Origin: Halobacteriovoraceae bacterium
GTDB taxonomy: Bacteria > Bdellovibrionota > Bacteriovoracia > Bacteriovoracales > Bacteriovoracaceae
DNA length: 64,000 nucleotides
NCBI GenBank assembly: GCA_020635135.1
Contig: JACKAJ010000015.1
Location: 496,001 to 560,000, forward strand
Direction of reading: 5' to 3'
Notes under the pieces: generated by a model
What the model saw: only the letters and a program-made list of their open reading frames with translations
Database searches by the model: none
What the model was told of the DNA's origin: nothing
Shown: in pieces, positions 8,615 through 17,656 of the stretch
Layout of the letters: every line of letters starts with the position of its first letter
How positions within the stretch are numbered: the stretch's first letter is position 1
Made by a program: the position numbers and the translations under genes

Positions 8615-9700
8615 CTAACAAAGAATATATTTTGCGATAACCTCTGTTGAATCTTTTTGGAACTGTGCGGGAGATGAAATCTCAATTTTTTCTAACCGAT
8701 CGAGGAGTTCTATCAGATCAGTGGATTTGGCATCATCTTCCGAGACGACCAGAGATTGAATTTGCTTAGCCGCTTCTTGGGCATTGTAAAATTGCTCATT
8801 TCGCTGAGCTATTTTTAAAGGAATAAAGAGGGCTTTCTTTTGCAATGCAATTAACTCAGAAACCGATCCTGCCCCAGCCCGTGAAATGACGATGTGAGCA
8901 GCTTTCATAACATCAGGAAGCTCTGCGCCAATAAAAGCAACAGGATGATACCCAGGTGACTTGAGAGTTTTAAACTCCTCAAAAAACTGCGCCCCTACTT
9001 GATGGATGATCGTATATTTCTCGAGGAGCTTGTTGAGATTTTCTTTAATGAGATCATTAATAATCTTCGCACCATTGCCTCCCCCCGTAATATAAAGAAG
9101 AGGTTTAGGGATTTGTTTTAAGTTCAACCCTTGAAATTCTACTCGACTCAATGAATGGTTGAGCATTTCTTTTCTCAAGGGATAACCCGTAACAATCGTT
9201 TTTTCTTTTGGAAAGAACTGTAGAGAGTCTTCAAAACTCACAAAAATTTGATCGGCAAAATAGCTTGAAATTTTATTTGCAAGCCCCACTCGACTTGTCT
9301 GTTCGTGGAGATAAATTCTTTTCCCTAAACACTTTCCTGCAATCACAGCAGGCACGGCCACAAATCCTCCGGTAGAAAAAACAATATGGCTTTTTTTCAA
9401 AGGTCCCAAAAATAAAAGAAAGCTTTGCAGTATCCCTTTAAGGACTTTAAAAATATCCACAAAATTTTCAATACTGGCATAACGACGCAATTTTCCTGTC
9501 GCAATTGGATAATAATTAAGATTATTTTCTAAAGCTAATTTTCTCTCAATTCCATCAATACTTCCAATATAAGATATATCGCTAACTCCAAATTCTTTTA
9601 AATGCTGAATAATTGTCATGGCAGGAACAACATGCCCTCCACTACCGCCTCCAGTAAAAATAATTGAAAGACTTTCGGGAGTTATTTTTTTAGCGACCAT
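8615..9700 (-). CDS. murG: UDP-GlcNAc:lipid I N-acetylglucosaminyltransferase
   Basis: MurG converts lipid I to lipid II on the inner face of the cytoplasmic membrane in peptidoglycan synthesis. The glycine loop FTGGGSGGHV opens the N-terminal Rossmann domain. FSTGGFVAVP, LHEQTSRVGLAN, the second-domain TGGGNGA loop and ISRAGAGSVSEL are all family blocks. I chose ATG at 9700 because it places the loop about 15 residues from the N-terminus, as usual; an ATG at 9742 in the same frame lacks a ribosome site. It overlaps the small membrane protein gene by 11 bases. It is separated from any visible mur/fts cluster and is the last gene of a five-gene minus-strand operon. Confidence 0.93.
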   Translation of the reverse strand: MVAKKITPESLSIIFTGGGSGGHVVPAMTIIQHLKEFGVSDISYIGSIDGIERKLALENNLNYYPIATGKLRRYASIENFVDIFKVLKGILQSFLLFLGPLKKSHIVFSTGGFVAVPAVIAGKCLGKRIYLHEQTSRVGLANKISSYFADQIFVSFEDSLQFFPKEKTIVTGYPLRKEMLNHSLSRVEFQGLNLKQIPKPLLYITGGGNGAKIINDLIKENLNKLLEKYTIIHQVGAQFFEEFKTLKSPGYHPVAFIGAELPDVMKAAHIVISRAGAGSVSELIALQKKALFIPLKIAQRNEQFYNAQEAAKQIQSLVVSEDDAKSTDLIELLDRLEKIEISSPAQFQKDSTEVIAKYILC

Positions 9701-9848
9701 TTGGTCTATAATCCTTCCTGTGAATTTGATATTTTGTACCATCTAAAACTTTGTCGTAAAAGTGAGAAATCCGATACCAAACTAAAGCACTAAAGCCAAA
9801 GATGATAAAAAGAATCCAAAATGTATCGCTCTTGAAAATTTTTTTCAT
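9690..9848 (-). CDS. Small single-pass membrane protein between acetoacetyl-CoA synthetase and MurG genes
   Basis: This 52-residue frame starts at ATG 9848, overlapping the stop of the acetoacetyl-CoA synthetase gene (ATGA), and runs 11 bases into murG. The product has a basic N-terminus (MKKIFKSD), one strong hydrophobic segment (FWILFIIFGFSALVW) and a charged tail ending YQIHRKDYRPNGR. The perfect coupling on both sides argues that it is translated, though no family is recognisable. The positive residues before the helix predict N-in, C-out. Confidence 0.5.
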   Translation of the reverse strand: MKKIFKSDTFWILFIIFGFSALVWYRISHFYDKVLDGTKYQIHRKDYRPNGR

Positions 9849-11791
9849 ACAAACTGTTCGTATTCTTTTAGACACTCAGGATTGGCCATCGCTTCCTTAT
9901 TATCAAGAGGTTTACCATTCATCATGCGAGTAATGGCCAGTTCCATTTTTTTTCCACTACGAGTATAGGGGATACCTGTGACTTGATAAATATTTTTAGG
10001 CACGTGTCGTGGTGTCGTTTCAGAGCGAATAAATGTTTTTATTTCTTTAATTTTATTTTCGTCCAGTTTTTCATTATCGTCTCTCATTTTTACAAAAAGA
10101 ACGATATCCACATCACCTTCAGAATTCTGAACTCCCACACACAAAGTATCGTCAATATAAGAAATCTTTTCAGTTTGGCGATAGATTTCTCCTGTTCCAA
10201 TTCGCACACCACCTGGATTTAACGTCGCATCACTTCGGCCAAAGACGATGACTGTTTTATCTTTGGTCAAGGTCACAAAATCGCCATGATGCCAGACGCC
10301 TGCAAAGCGATTAAAATAAGCCTTTTTAATTTTTGTACAGTCACTATCATCTAAAAAATAAATAGGCTGACTGATAAAGGGTTTTCGGCAGACCAGCTCC
10401 CCTTCGACTTCGTAAACAGGTTTTCCTTGCCCATCGAAACAGGCCACATCCATTCCTAGTCCTAAACACTGAATTTCACCTCGGTAAACTTGGCGAAGAG
10501 GATTTCCAAGCATAAAGCATGAAATAATATCAGTTCCCCCACAAATACTGGCCACTTGGAGATCAGTTTTTATGCTTTCATAAATATAATCAAATTGTTC
10601 AGGGAGTAAGGGAGCCCCAGTCGAAAGTAGGCAACGCAAATATTTAAAATCTCCAGATCTTTTCCAATCATTCACTTCCAGTGCGCGAATAAATTTGGGG
10701 CTTGTTCCCCAGAGTGCAATTTTTTTCTCATCAATTTTTTTCACAAATTCATCGAGACTTGGATAACCTGGTGATCCTTCGTAGAGAAAAACTTCTGCTC
10801 CTATGGCCAGGGAACTGACGAGCCAATTCCACATCATCCAGCCACAAGTCGTAAAATAAAATATTTTTTCATTTTGTTTAAGATCACAATGAAGAGCCAG
10901 TTCTTTCAAATGTTGAAGAAGAGTTCCCCCCACACTATGAACAATACATTTAGGTTTTCCAGTCGTTCCTGACGAGTACATTATATAAAGAGGGCTTGCA
11001 AAAGAGACTCGTTTAAAAGTTAGGCCATCCCTACTCCCTTTTCTTCCTATTTCATCCCAAAACTCGCAATCACTCTCTTGAAAAGAGTTTTTGTCAAATT
11101 GTCCTAAGAAATCAACTAGGATAATTTTTTCTATACTAGGAATATTCGCTTTTAATTCCTTCACTCGGCTTGAGAGATCAAAATATTTCCCATTGTATTG
11201 ATAGCCTGTGGCCATAACGAGAATTTTGGGTTTCGATTGGCTAAAGCGATCAATCACACCTTGCAGACCAAAATCACAACTCGTTGATGTAAAACACCCG
11301 CCTAGCGACGTACAACTCAACATGCTCATCACTGTCTCTGGGATATTGGGCATATAGCATGCTAAGACGTCACCTTCACGAAAGCCTGTTGACTCTAAGT
11401 AGTTAGTCACTCTAGCGACTTCGCTTTTTAATTGCCCATAATTTATTTTTTTCTCTAATCCCGATTCATGAAAAAAGTTTAAAGCACAATCACTTTCTTT
11501 TCCTTTGGCGAGAAGATTTTCAGCAAAGTTAAGTTTGACATTAGGAAACCAAGGGTATTTCAGAAAACTTTGCTCTAAAGCGACTGGTTTGTTTTCCCCT
11601 TCATGGTTTAAATTAAAATAGAGAAAAATTTCATTCCAAAAATCTTCTGTATTTTCAACTGACCATTGGTGAAGATCATTGTAATGAGAAAATTCTTGAG
11701 AATATCGATTTTCTATGTGCTTCATGAAATGGGCCATCTGGGAGTTTTTCACGGCCTCATCACTTGGTTTCCAAAGAACTTTTCTCTCCAT
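9845..11791 (-). CDS. aacS: Acetoacetyl-CoA synthetase
   Basis: This ATP-dependent ligase activates acetoacetate to acetoacetyl-CoA through an acyl-adenylate in the cytoplasm. At 648 residues it has full family length. The P-loop-like YSSGTTGKPK is at residues 272-281, followed by FTTCGWMMWNWL and SICGGTDIISCF, which distinguish acetoacetyl-CoA synthetases from acetyl-CoA synthetases. HGDFV and the GRSDATLNPGGVRIGT hinge follow, with the conserved late lysine in TRSGKKMEL. The ribosome site AGAAGG precedes ATG by seven bases. It lies 11 bases after metG. Ketone-body or polyhydroxybutyrate use is plausible given the thiolase and hydroxybutyryl-CoA dehydrogenase genes later in the window. Confidence 0.9.
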   Translation of the reverse strand: MERKVLWKPSDEAVKNSQMAHFMKHIENRYSQEFSHYNDLHQWSVENTEDFWNEIFLYFNLNHEGENKPVALEQSFLKYPWFPNVKLNFAENLLAKGKESDCALNFFHESGLEKKINYGQLKSEVARVTNYLESTGFREGDVLACYMPNIPETVMSMLSCTSLGGCFTSTSCDFGLQGVIDRFSQSKPKILVMATGYQYNGKYFDLSSRVKELKANIPSIEKIILVDFLGQFDKNSFQESDCEFWDEIGRKGSRDGLTFKRVSFASPLYIMYSSGTTGKPKCIVHSVGGTLLQHLKELALHCDLKQNEKIFYFTTCGWMMWNWLVSSLAIGAEVFLYEGSPGYPSLDEFVKKIDEKKIALWGTSPKFIRALEVNDWKRSGDFKYLRCLLSTGAPLLPEQFDYIYESIKTDLQVASICGGTDIISCFMLGNPLRQVYRGEIQCLGLGMDVACFDGQGKPVYEVEGELVCRKPFISQPIYFLDDSDCTKIKKAYFNRFAGVWHHGDFVTLTKDKTVIVFGRSDATLNPGGVRIGTGEIYRQTEKISYIDDTLCVGVQNSEGDVDIVLFVKMRDDNEKLDENKIKEIKTFIRSETTPRHVPKNIYQVTGIPYTRSGKKMELAITRMMNGKPLDNKEAMANPECLKEYEQFV

Positions 11792-11802
11792 GGGAATTCC
11801 TT

Positions 11803-13500
11803 CTAATTAAAATTCTCTTCTAACTTGGCAATCACCTCGGCATCAACCTTTGGAACCAGTCCCTTAGGTGCTTTAAAAATTTTCAGAGGATGGGAGCTCA
11901 AATATTTTTTGAGATCATCGAACTGCCCTCTATAAATAGCCATGAGGAAATCTTTATCTCGAAGTTTTTCATCAAAATGTTCCAATATTTTTTCTGAGAG
12001 ATCTGGAAGCATCGACGAGAAATAGACTCCGAGTAAATAAACTAAGCACACTGAGTGGTAGAGTGTTTCTTTGGCATGAGTTTCATCTTCTTTAATCTTT
12101 GCCCAGGGTTCACGATCACTAAAATATTGATTCGCCTTAAAACCGATTTGCATTAAAGAATCTAAACTCTTTTTAAAATGAAACCCATCGAGTTCTTCTG
12201 AATATTGCTTCGAGAGTTTCATTACATCACTGAAGAGTTCAGTTCCAAAAAAATCTTTCGTCTCTGATTGAGCAACTCCTTCAGGAAAATTTTTGACATA
12301 AAATTTCAAACAGCGATTGATAAAATTTCCAATATTATTGGCAAGCTCGTTATTGACTTTGCTCTCAAAGCCCTTCCAAGTAAAGCTCGAGTCTTGCAGC
12401 TCCGGAATAAGGCTAATGAGATAAAAACGAAGGGCATCTGGTCCAAATGTTTCCACAGCTTCTTCTGAGTCCACATACCAGCCTTGAGATTTCGAAAATT
12501 GCTTTCCAAAAAGATTCACATATTGGTTAGCCGGCAATTCATCTACAGGTTTTACAATCCCAGAAATCAAACTCATCAGAGGAAAAATTATTCCATGAAA
12601 AATGATATTGTCCTTCCCTATAAAATTCGTAAGGACAGTGTCTTTATTTTCCCACCAATCTTCGATGTACTTAACTTCAGTTCCTTCAAAAAGCTTTTTG
12701 GTATTACTCACATACCCGATGGGGGCATCAAACCAAACATAGAGCTTTTTACCTACGGCTTCTTTAAGAGGAACATCGATTCCCCAATCGAGATCACGTG
12801 TAATCGCCCGATCCACTAAACCTTCTTTCGCTAGTGATTCCAGATAGGGATAAACAGTTTTCTTCCAGTGTTCTTTTGTTTTAAGCCAACTTTCAAATTC
12901 TTTTTGGTATTTCGAAAGCTTGAGATACCATTGAAATGAATCGACGACACTAATATTTGTGCTCTCACAAAATTTACAAACAGGATTTATTAGCTTTATA
13001 GGATCGATCCAAGTACCACAATTAGGGCATTCGTCCCCTCTCGCTTTTTCATAACCACACTCATAACAAGTTCCTTCCACAAATCGATCAGGAAGAAAGT
13101 TTTTACAGTCTTGGCACTGTAATTGTTGTTCGTCTTCTTTTTCAATGGCGCCTTTTTCATACAACACTTTAAACCATTTGAGAGTTTCTTCTTCATGATA
13201 ATCACTGGAAGTTCTCCCAAAGATATCAAAGTGAATCGAATAGCGATCAAAGAGTGCTTTGTGATTTTCATGCCACTTATCCACATACTCCTGATACCCG
13301 ATACCAGCTTTTCTCGCATTCATGGTGATGGCCACTCCGTGCTCATCAGACCCACTTACGTGGATTGTTTCAAAACCTTGAAGTTTTTTGTGGCGAACAT
13401 AAATATCAGCAGGGAGATACACTCCAGCAATATGACCAAAGTGAAGCGGGCCATTTCCGTAAGGAAGTGCAGAAGTTACCAAATATTTCTTACTCAACAA
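11803..13500 (-). CDS. metG: Methionyl-tRNA synthetase
   Basis: This class I synthetase charges tRNA-Met. The HIGH-type motif is PLHFGHIAG (residues 18-26) and the KMSKS-type motif is FSKSQ (335-339). Two zinc knuckles are intact: Cys pairs at 129/132, 145/148, 158/161 and 175/178, so it belongs to the two-knuckle, E. coli-like class. At 565 residues it ends after the anticodon-binding helical domain and lacks the C-terminal EMAP-type tRNA-binding dimerisation domain. Its start overlaps the end of fumC by 11 bases, indicating co-transcription. Confidence 0.96.
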   Translation of the reverse strand: MLSKKYLVTSALPYGNGPLHFGHIAGVYLPADIYVRHKKLQGFETIHVSGSDEHGVAITMNARKAGIGYQEYVDKWHENHKALFDRYSIHFDIFGRTSSDYHEEETLKWFKVLYEKGAIEKEDEQQLQCQDCKNFLPDRFVEGTCYECGYEKARGDECPNCGTWIDPIKLINPVCKFCESTNISVVDSFQWYLKLSKYQKEFESWLKTKEHWKKTVYPYLESLAKEGLVDRAITRDLDWGIDVPLKEAVGKKLYVWFDAPIGYVSNTKKLFEGTEVKYIEDWWENKDTVLTNFIGKDNIIFHGIIFPLMSLISGIVKPVDELPANQYVNLFGKQFSKSQGWYVDSEEAVETFGPDALRFYLISLIPELQDSSFTWKGFESKVNNELANNIGNFINRCLKFYVKNFPEGVAQSETKDFFGTELFSDVMKLSKQYSEELDGFHFKKSLDSLMQIGFKANQYFSDREPWAKIKEDETHAKETLYHSVCLVYLLGVYFSSMLPDLSEKILEHFDEKLRDKDFLMAIYRGQFDDLKKYLSSHPLKIFKAPKGLVPKVDAEVIAKLEENFN

Positions 13501-14887
13501 ATCCCCCTTTGGTCATCTTTATTGGATCGAGTGCTTTTTCTAATTCCGCGCGAGAAAGATCACACATCTCTTCAGCGACATCAATCAAGGAACGATTTTC
13601 GGCATAAGATTTCTTTGCAATTTTTGCAGCTAGATCATAGCCAATTAATGGATTCAACGCTGTCACCAGGATAGGATTTTTAATAACTTTATCCGCAATA
13701 TTCTCTTCGTTAACTGTCAAAAGATTCACTGATTTTTCTGCAAAGTTTTTAGAGACGTTGCCTAAGAGCTCAATAGACTCGATCAAATTATGGGCCACAA
13801 CGGGATACATAACATTCAATTCAAAATTCCCTGATTGGGCACCAATAGTCACAGTCACATCATTTCCAATGGCCTGTGCACAAACCATGCACACCGATTC
13901 TTCAATTACTGGGTTTACTTTTCCAGGCATAATGGATGATCCTGGTTGCAAAGGGGCCAGCTTGATTTCACTAATTCCTGAGTTAGGACCAGAGTTCATC
14001 CAGCGAAAATCATTAGCAACTTTCATCAAACTTGCAGCATAAGTTTTCAATTGCGCACTCAATTCGCAAGGGGCATCGACAGTCGCTTGCGCTTCAAAGT
14101 GATTTATCGCTTCTATAAATGGATGCCCTGTTTCTTTTGCCACTTGAGCCGCAAATTTTGCCCCAAACTCACTGTGGGTATTGATCCCAGTACCGACTGC
14201 AGTCCCACCTTGAGGAAGTTCTCTAATTCTCTCAAGAGTTGATTTCACTCTTTGAGCCCCAAGCTCAATTTGCCGAGCATAACCATCGAAAACTTGTTTC
14301 ATCGTCACAGGCATAGCATCCATAAGGTGAGTTTTTCCTGTTTTAACAACATGGGCATACTGATTCCCTTTATTTTTCAAAGCCCCTTCAAGTGTTTTCA
14401 TCCCAGGTATAAGAACTTCTTCGACCATGTTATAGGCAGCAATTCTCAAAGCCGTTGGAAAAACATCGTTTGAACTTTGGCCAAAGTTGACGTGATCGTT
14501 GGGATGAACATGAATATCGAGATTTTTTTCTCGAGCCAATTCATTGGCACGTGAAGAAATGACTTCATTGGCATTCATATTCGAAGATGTCCCCGATCCC
14601 GTTTGATAGATGTCGATGGGAAAGTGCTCATCGAGTTTTCCATCAATGACTTCCTGAGCAACTTCTTGGATAAGAGCTGCAATTTTTGCATCGATGAGCC
14701 CAAGCTCGACATTAGCGAGTGCAGCTGATTTTTTAATAATCCCAAGACCTTTTATAACTGAGCGTTTGATACGAATTCCACTAATCGGGAAGTTATTCAC
14801 AGCTCTTTGAGTCTGTGCTTGATAGTATGCGTTAGAAGGAACTTGCACTTCCCCCATAGAATCTTTTTCAACACGAAAATCGGCCAT
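13490..14887 (-). CDS. fumC: Fumarate hydratase class II
   Basis: The enzyme interconverts fumarate and malate in the TCA cycle without an iron-sulfur cluster. The superfamily signature GSSIMPGKVNP is at residues 316-326, TGSGTSSNMNANEV near residue 96, and KTGKTHLMDA carries the second-site histidine near residue 187. Its 465 residues are standard length. AAGGAG stands seven bases before ATG. It is first in the fumC-metG-aacS-small membrane protein-murG operon and is divergent from the helicase gene. Confidence 0.95.
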   Translation of the reverse strand: MADFRVEKDSMGEVQVPSNAYYQAQTQRAVNNFPISGIRIKRSVIKGLGIIKKSAALANVELGLIDAKIAALIQEVAQEVIDGKLDEHFPIDIYQTGSGTSSNMNANEVISSRANELAREKNLDIHVHPNDHVNFGQSSNDVFPTALRIAAYNMVEEVLIPGMKTLEGALKNKGNQYAHVVKTGKTHLMDAMPVTMKQVFDGYARQIELGAQRVKSTLERIRELPQGGTAVGTGINTHSEFGAKFAAQVAKETGHPFIEAINHFEAQATVDAPCELSAQLKTYAASLMKVANDFRWMNSGPNSGISEIKLAPLQPGSSIMPGKVNPVIEESVCMVCAQAIGNDVTVTIGAQSGNFELNVMYPVVAHNLIESIELLGNVSKNFAEKSVNLLTVNEENIADKVIKNPILVTALNPLIGYDLAAKIAKKSYAENRSLIDVAEEMCDLSRAELEKALDPIKMTKGGFVE

Positions 14888-14920
14888 AAATTTCTCCTTA
14901 TGTTTTTAAAACTCCAACAG

Positions 14921-14938
14921 TATAATCCCAATTCTATG
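14921..14938 (+). promoter_or_regulatory. -10 box placed for a near-leaderless helicase mRNA
   Basis: TATAAT at 14921-14926 ends ten bases before the ATG at 14936, and no Shine-Dalgarno lies between. Transcription would be expected to start two or three bases before the ATG. No good -35 is visible. The complementary strand reads TATACT over the same bases, so the divergent fumC promoter may share them. Confidence 0.35.
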
Positions 14939-16945
14939 ATTTCTCTAGAAGGACTTAACCCAGAACAACGAAGTGCAACAGAATGCCTTGAAGGACCGCT
15001 ACTGATCCTAGCAGGAGCTGGTTCTGGGAAAACTCGAACCATCACTCACCGTATTGCTCATATGATTCAACACCGAGGCGTGCCCGCCTCACAAATTTTA
15101 GCGATCACTTTTACCAATAAAGCCGCCAGTGAGATGAAAGAGCGGGTCCGAAAACTTTTAAAAAAGAAAACAGAAGCTCAAATTAGTACATTCCATGCTC
15201 TTGGACTTTTAATCCTCAAAGAGGAAATCCACCGTTTAGGTTTTCAGAAAAATTTCACGCTCTACGATCGCTCTGACCAAATGTCATTACTTCGCGAGGC
15301 GCTTAAACACTACCGTGGTGGAAAGGCTTTCGATAAAGCAACTTTGATCGCCATGATGAGTGATCTTAAAAATAAGGGAATCACGGCCAGCCAATATGTG
15401 ACAAGTCCCTACTTTGATCCCGATAATGATTATTCTCTAGCGCTCGAGCACTGCTATCATTACCTCACAGACAAAATGCGCTTTTTTAATGCTATCGACT
15501 TTGATGATATTTTAATGCTCGTTGTGAATATTTTTGAAAAATTTCCAGAAGTGGCTCAGAAATTTTCTTCCAAATACAAATTTGTTACGGTCGATGAGTA
15601 CCAGGATACTAATCCATTGCAATTCAAAATGATTCAAGGCTTAACCAGCACACACAATAATATTTGCGTGGTGGGCGACGACGATCAGTCTATTTATGGT
15701 TTTCGCGGGGCCAATATTCAAAATATTCTCGATTTTGAAAGACAATTTCCCGGAACCAAAGTCATTAAGCTAGAGCAAAACTACCGCTCCACCAGTTCAA
15801 TTTTGGATCTTGCAAACAAGGTCATCAAAGAAAATAAAAAAAGAAAAGAAAAAACAATGTGGTCAGATCAAGAAGAGGGACTTAATCCTTTCCTATGGGC
15901 CACGGCCGATGACACCCACGAAGCTCAAATAATTGTCGATGATATCAATAAACGAAGAAATAAAGGGGAAGATCTCAATGAAATGGCCGTCCTCTATCGC
16001 AGCAATAAGCAAGCCCCAGTCATTGAAGATCAACTTCGCTTAAACCAAGTTCCCTATAAAATTCTCGGCGGTCAAAAATATTTTGAGAAAAAAGAAATAA
16101 AGGATATCATCGCGTACCTTTCGGTCGTTCAAAATCCCTACGACGAGATTTCACTTCGAAGAATTCTCAATGTTCCCGCTCGCGGAATTGGTCCGGTTAC
16201 TTTAAAAAAATATTTGGAACTCGCCGGGCAAAACAAACTCTCTTTGTATCAAGCTTTCAGTCAGTTTGCTGCAGCCAATAACGATTCAAAGATCCTGGCA
16301 TTTTTGGCCCTGATTTCAGAGTTGAAAATAACTTTCAAAGAAAAGGCACTTTCCGAAGCACTGCCTGCTCTGGTTTCCAAGATTGATTATTTCGAATACA
16401 TTGAAAAATTTTACGAAGTTACGAAACAAATTGATGTGCGGAAAAATTCAGTCTACCAACTCTACGAAACGGCAAAGCGATTTGAAAATCAACGCGATAT
16501 AAAACCAACTCTTCGAAACTTTCTCGAAAGACTTTTACTAGTCGACAATCAAGAATCAAAAAATGATGACGAACAACTTAAGCAAATCACTCTTATGACT
16601 CTCCACAGTTCTAAGGGGCTCGAGTTTGATACGGTCTATATGGTCGGAGTTGAAGAAGAACTTCTCCCCCACAAACGTTCAATTATCGAAGACCAAGACT
16701 TAAGTGAAGAGCGCCGACTCTGTTATGTTGGAATCACTCGCGCTAAAAAACATTTGATCCTCTCTTATTGCAAGGAAAGAAAGTTCAATAACAAAAATAT
16801 TCCAAGACACATTTCACGCTTTCTCATTCCCCATAAAGAAAGACTCACACACCAAGATCGCACCACATTTGAGCACCTCTCTCCTGAAGAAGCTATCGCT
16901 CACAAAAAGCAAGTGTTCAGTGACATGATGAAGTTTCTCGATTGA
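14936..16945 (+). CDS. ATP-dependent DNA helicase, UvrD/Rep/PcrA family
   Basis: This SF1A 3'-5' helicase is involved in repair or replication restart. All motifs are visible from the ATG at 14936: Walker A AGAGSGKT near residue 25, Walker B TVDEYQDTN, GDDDQSIYGFRGA, LEQNYRS, TLHSSKGLEFD and ERRLCYVGITRAKK. The 669 residues match Rep-like helicases (E. coli Rep 673). The frame is open up to 14807, but the extra residues are non-helicase and the family begins at LNPEQRSA, so the internal ATG is preferred. No ribosome site precedes it. The C-terminus lacks the extended UvrD tail. Confidence 0.9.
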   Translation: MISLEGLNPEQRSATECLEGPLLILAGAGSGKTRTITHRIAHMIQHRGVPASQILAITFTNKAASEMKERVRKLLKKKTEAQISTFHALGLLILKEEIHRLGFQKNFTLYDRSDQMSLLREALKHYRGGKAFDKATLIAMMSDLKNKGITASQYVTSPYFDPDNDYSLALEHCYHYLTDKMRFFNAIDFDDILMLVVNIFEKFPEVAQKFSSKYKFVTVDEYQDTNPLQFKMIQGLTSTHNNICVVGDDDQSIYGFRGANIQNILDFERQFPGTKVIKLEQNYRSTSSILDLANKVIKENKKRKEKTMWSDQEEGLNPFLWATADDTHEAQIIVDDINKRRNKGEDLNEMAVLYRSNKQAPVIEDQLRLNQVPYKILGGQKYFEKKEIKDIIAYLSVVQNPYDEISLRRILNVPARGIGPVTLKKYLELAGQNKLSLYQAFSQFAAANNDSKILAFLALISELKITFKEKALSEALPALVSKIDYFEYIEKFYEVTKQIDVRKNSVYQLYETAKRFENQRDIKPTLRNFLERLLLVDNQESKNDDEQLKQITLMTLHSSKGLEFDTVYMVGVEEELLPHKRSIIEDQDLSEERRLCYVGITRAKKHLILSYCKERKFNNKNIPRHISRFLIPHKERLTHQDRTTFEHLSPEEAIAHKKQVFSDMMKFLD

Positions 16946-16951
16946 CCACCC

Positions 16952-17040
16952 TTTTAGGTGCCATTTTAGGTGCCAGGCTCTTTTCGTTAAACATATGCAT
17001 TAAACGCAGTGGTTTAACGAAAAGAGCCTGGCACCTAAAA
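16952..17040. repeat. REP-like hairpin element 1, perfect 29-bp inverted repeat
   Basis: The left arm at 16964-16992 starts TTTTAGGTGCCAGGCTC and the right arm at 17012-17040 is its exact complement; the 19-base loop contains TGCATTAAACGCA. The first 12 bases of the left end are duplicated at 16952-16963 (TTTTAGGTGCCA). The right arm supplies the TAG stop (17035-17037) of the next minus-strand gene. The same outer sequence and a similar loop occur at 25901-25971, and a collapsed copy at 26581-26602. As RNA it would form a very stable stem and may also end transcription between the convergent genes. Confidence 0.85.
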
Positions 17041-17295
17041 GATTAAGCGTAAAACAAAATGAGAGACATTTAAAAGTACAGTTAGTGTAAATAGTGTAAT
17101 CGTAAATGGATTAAAAATAAGATCTTCGTATTCAAGTATAAAAACCAAAGAGATTGCAGAGATGACAACTGTTCCGTAGCGAAAGCGATCAAAGGCCAGC
17201 AGTTCTTTCCAGCGAACGAGCACAAAATTAAAAATGATAAACGACGTTACCAAAAGCAGGAGTTGAACTAAATGTTTGCTTTGAAGAAACTCCAT
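17035..17295 (-). CDS. Small membrane protein, function unknown
   Basis: This 86-residue protein has three likely hydrophobic segments (about residues 9-28, 40-54 and 60-84) and a basic residue between the first two (VRWKEL). No family is recognised. Its last codons and TAG stop fall inside the right arm of the hairpin repeat, so the repeat may have replaced the original 3' end. The ribosome site is weak (GGAATT next to ATG). Convergent with the helicase gene. Confidence 0.5.
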   Translation of the reverse strand: MEFLQSKHLVQLLLLVTSFIIFNFVLVRWKELLAFDRFRYGTVVISAISLVFILEYEDLIFNPFTITLFTLTVLLNVSHFVLRLIF

Positions 17296-17348
17296 AATTC
17301 CATTTTACAGTAGCAAAAAATATTCTTATAAGAATAGGAAAAATAATC

Positions 17349-17549
17349 TTATTGAGATTTATTGTCCTCGAACGCCGATTCGTTAAGAAAATTTATCATA
17401 GATGAGCGGGAATAATTTAATTTATTATTTTTTTTATTTCTCAGTTGACTAAGATACTCAATACCAAGTAACTTTTTTAAATCAGATCGAAAGAACTTTT
17501 GACTTTTGTTCATTTCGAGAAGTTTTTTAATTCGTTTTTCAACTTTCAC
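17349..17549 (-). CDS. Small basic protein, function unknown
   Basis: The best start is GTG at 17549, with GGAGGT seven bases upstream. This gives 66 residues (starting VKVEKRIKKLL) and discards a 20-residue extension to 17609. The product is lysine/arginine- and asparagine-rich, predicted helical and soluble, with a RSDLKKLLGIEYLSQLRN core that might resemble a nucleic-acid-binding helix pair. I do not recognise it. The perfect ribosome site is the main support that it is a gene. Confidence 0.5.
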   Translation of the reverse strand: MKVEKRIKKLLEMNKSQKFFRSDLKKLLGIEYLSQLRNKKNNKLNYSRSSMINFLNESAFEDNKSQ

Positions 17550-17656
17550 AACTATGACCTCCATATCATAGGGTTGTATCCTTAGAGCCTCGATCCTTGT
17601 GGCAATCACATGTGTATCCTAATTTTAAAGACGTTAAGCATTAGACGTCAAATATT

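Noticed and set aside
9701..9742. 14-residue N-terminal extension of MurG
   Set aside because: No ribosome site, and it would move the conserved glycine loop too far from the N-terminus.
13123..13674. Plus-strand 183-codon frame across metG and fumC
   Set aside because: Opposite two clear enzymes; composition is that of antisense sequence.
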